Source: Flagellimonas meishanensis
GTDB lineage: Bacteria; Bacteroidota; Bacteroidia; Flavobacteriales; Flavobacteriaceae
Assembly (NCBI RefSeq): GCF_019880545.1
Contig: NZ_JAINVW010000001.1
Span: forward strand, 620,001 to 684,000
DNA: 64,000 bases
Direction: 5' to 3'
Shown here one piece after another: positions 62,693-64,000 of this stretch (the first letter of the stretch is position 1; each line of letters begins with the position of its first letter). The notes beneath the pieces are model-generated. The model worked only from the letters and a program-made list of their open reading frames with translations. It searched no databases and was not told the origin of the DNA. The position numbers and the translations under genes were made by a program.

Positions 62693-64000
62693 ATGTCACT
62701 TAAAGCGATAGCAGCAAAGCTTTTTGCCAGAAGAATTGCCCTCAAGACTGCAAAATGGGCAAAAAATCCTATTTCCACCCAACAAAGGATTTTTCAGGAC
62801 CTCATTAAAAATGGCAAGCAGACCGCGTTTGGAAGGGCGCATGGCTTCGAAGGCATAGAATCACACCAGGATTTTGTAGATAACGTTCCAGTAAGGGATT
62901 ACGAGGAGTTGAAGGATTATATCCAACAAATTATTGATGGTGAAAAGGATATACTCTGGCCTGGAAGGCCCATGTATTTCGCCAAAACCTCGGGCACCAC
63001 CTCAGGCGCCAAATATATTCCAATTACCAAGGCGTCCATCAAACACCAGGTTGAAGCTTCACGCAATGCCATTCTAAGCTATATCCATGAAACCGGGAAT
63101 GCGGATTTTGTGGATGGAAAGATGATTTTCCTGCAAGGGAGTCCCGTTTTGGAAGAAAAGGGAGGAATCAAACTCGGAAGGCTTTCTGGAATTTCGGCGC
63201 ATTATGTGCCCAATTACCTTCAAAAAAATAGGCTTCCCAGCTGGGAGACCAATTGCATTGAGGACTGGGAGACCAAGGTGGATAAGATCGTTGAGGAAAC
63301 CAAGGACCAGAACATGACGGTCATAGCTGGGATTCCATCCTGGGTTCAGATGTATTTTGAAAAACTCCACACGACCACGGGCCAGAAAGTGGGACAACTT
63401 TTCAAGAAGTTTCAACTTTTTATCTACGGAGGGGTCAACTATGAACCGTACAGGGCAAAATTTGAAAACCTTATAGGCCGAAAGGTGGACAGTATTGAGC
63501 TCTTTCCGGCCAGCGAAGGCTTTTTTGCCTACCAAGACTCGCAAAATGAGCAGGGTATGTTGCTCTTATTGAACTCTGGTATTTTTTACGAGTTCATAAA
63601 AGCGGATGAATTTTTTGATGAAAACCCAAGAAGACTGACGATTGCCGATGTAAAACAGGATGTGGACTACGCCATGGTCATATCGAGCAATGCAGGACTG
63701 TGGGCATATAACCTGGGAGATACCGTTCGGTTTGTTTCCATGGAACCCTACCGCGTGATTGTTTCGGGAAGAATCAAACACTTCATTTCAGCCTTTGGGG
63801 AGCACGTGATCGCAAAGGAAGTGGAAGAGGCACTGCAAATGGCAGTGGAAAGGACAGATGCCCTGGTAAATGAGTTTACCGTTGCTCCGCAGACCAGCCC
63901 TGAGGACGGAGAATTGCCCTACCACGAGTGGCTCATCGAGTTTGAAAGGCCGCCTTCCAATCCCAAGTTGTTTTCTGAATTGATGGAACAAAGCATGCAG
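62693..64000 (+). CDS. GH3 auxin-responsive promoter family protein, partial
   Basis: An acyl-adenylate-forming enzyme of the GH3 family; 436 codons are visible and the C-terminus lies beyond the right edge. The ATP-binding signature is FAKTSGTTSGAKYIPIT, followed by FLQGSP and IAGIPSWVQMYFEKL, ELFPASEGFFAY and the GRIKHFISAFGEHV hinge region. Plant members conjugate hormones to amino acids; the role of bacterial copies is not known, though this gene is regularly found in Bacteroidetes. It starts 3 bp after the M23 peptidase gene. Confidence 0.9.
   Translation, partial: MSLKAIAAKLFARRIALKTAKWAKNPISTQQRIFQDLIKNGKQTAFGRAHGFEGIESHQDFVDNVPVRDYEELKDYIQQIIDGEKDILWPGRPMYFAKTSGTTSGAKYIPITKASIKHQVEASRNAILSYIHETGNADFVDGKMIFLQGSPVLEEKGGIKLGRLSGISAHYVPNYLQKNRLPSWETNCIEDWETKVDKIVEETKDQNMTVIAGIPSWVQMYFEKLHTTTGQKVGQLFKKFQLFIYGGVNYEPYRAKFENLIGRKVDSIELFPASEGFFAYQDSQNEQGMLLLLNSGIFYEFIKADEFFDENPRRLTIADVKQDVDYAMVISSNAGLWAYNLGDTVRFVSMEPYRVIVSGRIKHFISAFGEHVIAKEVEEALQMAVERTDALVNEFTVAPQTSPEDGELPYHEWLIEFERPPSNPKLFSELMEQSMQ

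Noticed and set aside
1..64000. CRISPR arrays, insertion sequences, prophage genes and rRNA genes
   Set aside because: No regularly spaced direct repeats, transposase-like proteins, phage structural genes or rRNA sequence were seen; the only repeat array is the protein-level SprB repeat.

Overview
The window reads as chromosomal DNA of a marine-type member of the Flavobacteriaceae (phylum Bacteroidetes). Supporting signs are a complete sprC-sprD-sprB-sprF gliding-motility/type IX secretion locus, a PorE-like OmpA lipoprotein-class gene, flavobacterial families (DUF4837, DUF4175, DUF2807, DUF2157/DUF4401/GDYXXLXY), the absence of obvious Shine-Dalgarno sequences, and repeated Bacteroidetes -7 promoter elements (TAnnTTTG). 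The genus cannot be fixed from sequence reading alone.

Layout. 1-15.96 kb: a partial cation:proton antiporter (minus strand), then a long plus-strand run of a metallo-beta-lactamase-fold hydrolase, a subtilase, an M1 peptidase, rnpA, an S41 protease, an unknown hydrolase-like protein, a three-gene membrane operon (DUF2157, DUF4401, GDYXXLXY), and a cytosine-5 DNA methyltransferase overlapping a probable restriction endonuclease. A minus-strand group follows: ElaA-type acetyltransferase, CDF metal exporter and rpiB. 15.96-16.55 kb is an AT-rich gene-free stretch between divergent rpiB and rnr that holds a cluster of DnaA-box-like 9-mers and is the best oriC candidate here. 16.5-20.7 kb: rnr, a DUF2807 protein, a LysE-family exporter whose 3' end runs through a tRNA-Cys gene, and folB.

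20.7-39.7 kb is the minus-strand sprCDBF operon, dominated by a 4553-residue SprB-like adhesin with about 40 tandem repeats. 39.9-45.5 kb holds glnS, an SPFH protein, gltX and an AlkB-type hydroxylase. 45.6-54.7 kb holds DUF4175, ybeY, mnmG, a methyltransferase, an OmpH/Skp lipoprotein, DoxX and the DNA polymerase III delta-prime gene. Two perfect parS palindromes and one degenerate copy lie within 4.3 kb here, so this arm is probably close to the chromosome origin. 54.8-64 kb: pgk, a LysM lytic transglycosylase, DUF4837, a 56-residue membrane protein, a PorE-like protein, tatA, an M23 peptidase and a partial GH3-family gene.

Functional themes are cell-envelope building and turnover, type IX secretion with gliding adhesins, translation (two aminoacyl-tRNA synthetases, tRNA-Cys, mnmG, ybeY, rnpA, rnr) and origin-proximal chromosome maintenance. 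The least explained items are the probable restriction endonuclease, the tRNA-Cys/LysE junction with a duplicated tRNA end, the parS/oriC architecture, and promoters placed so close to start codons that the messages may be leaderless.
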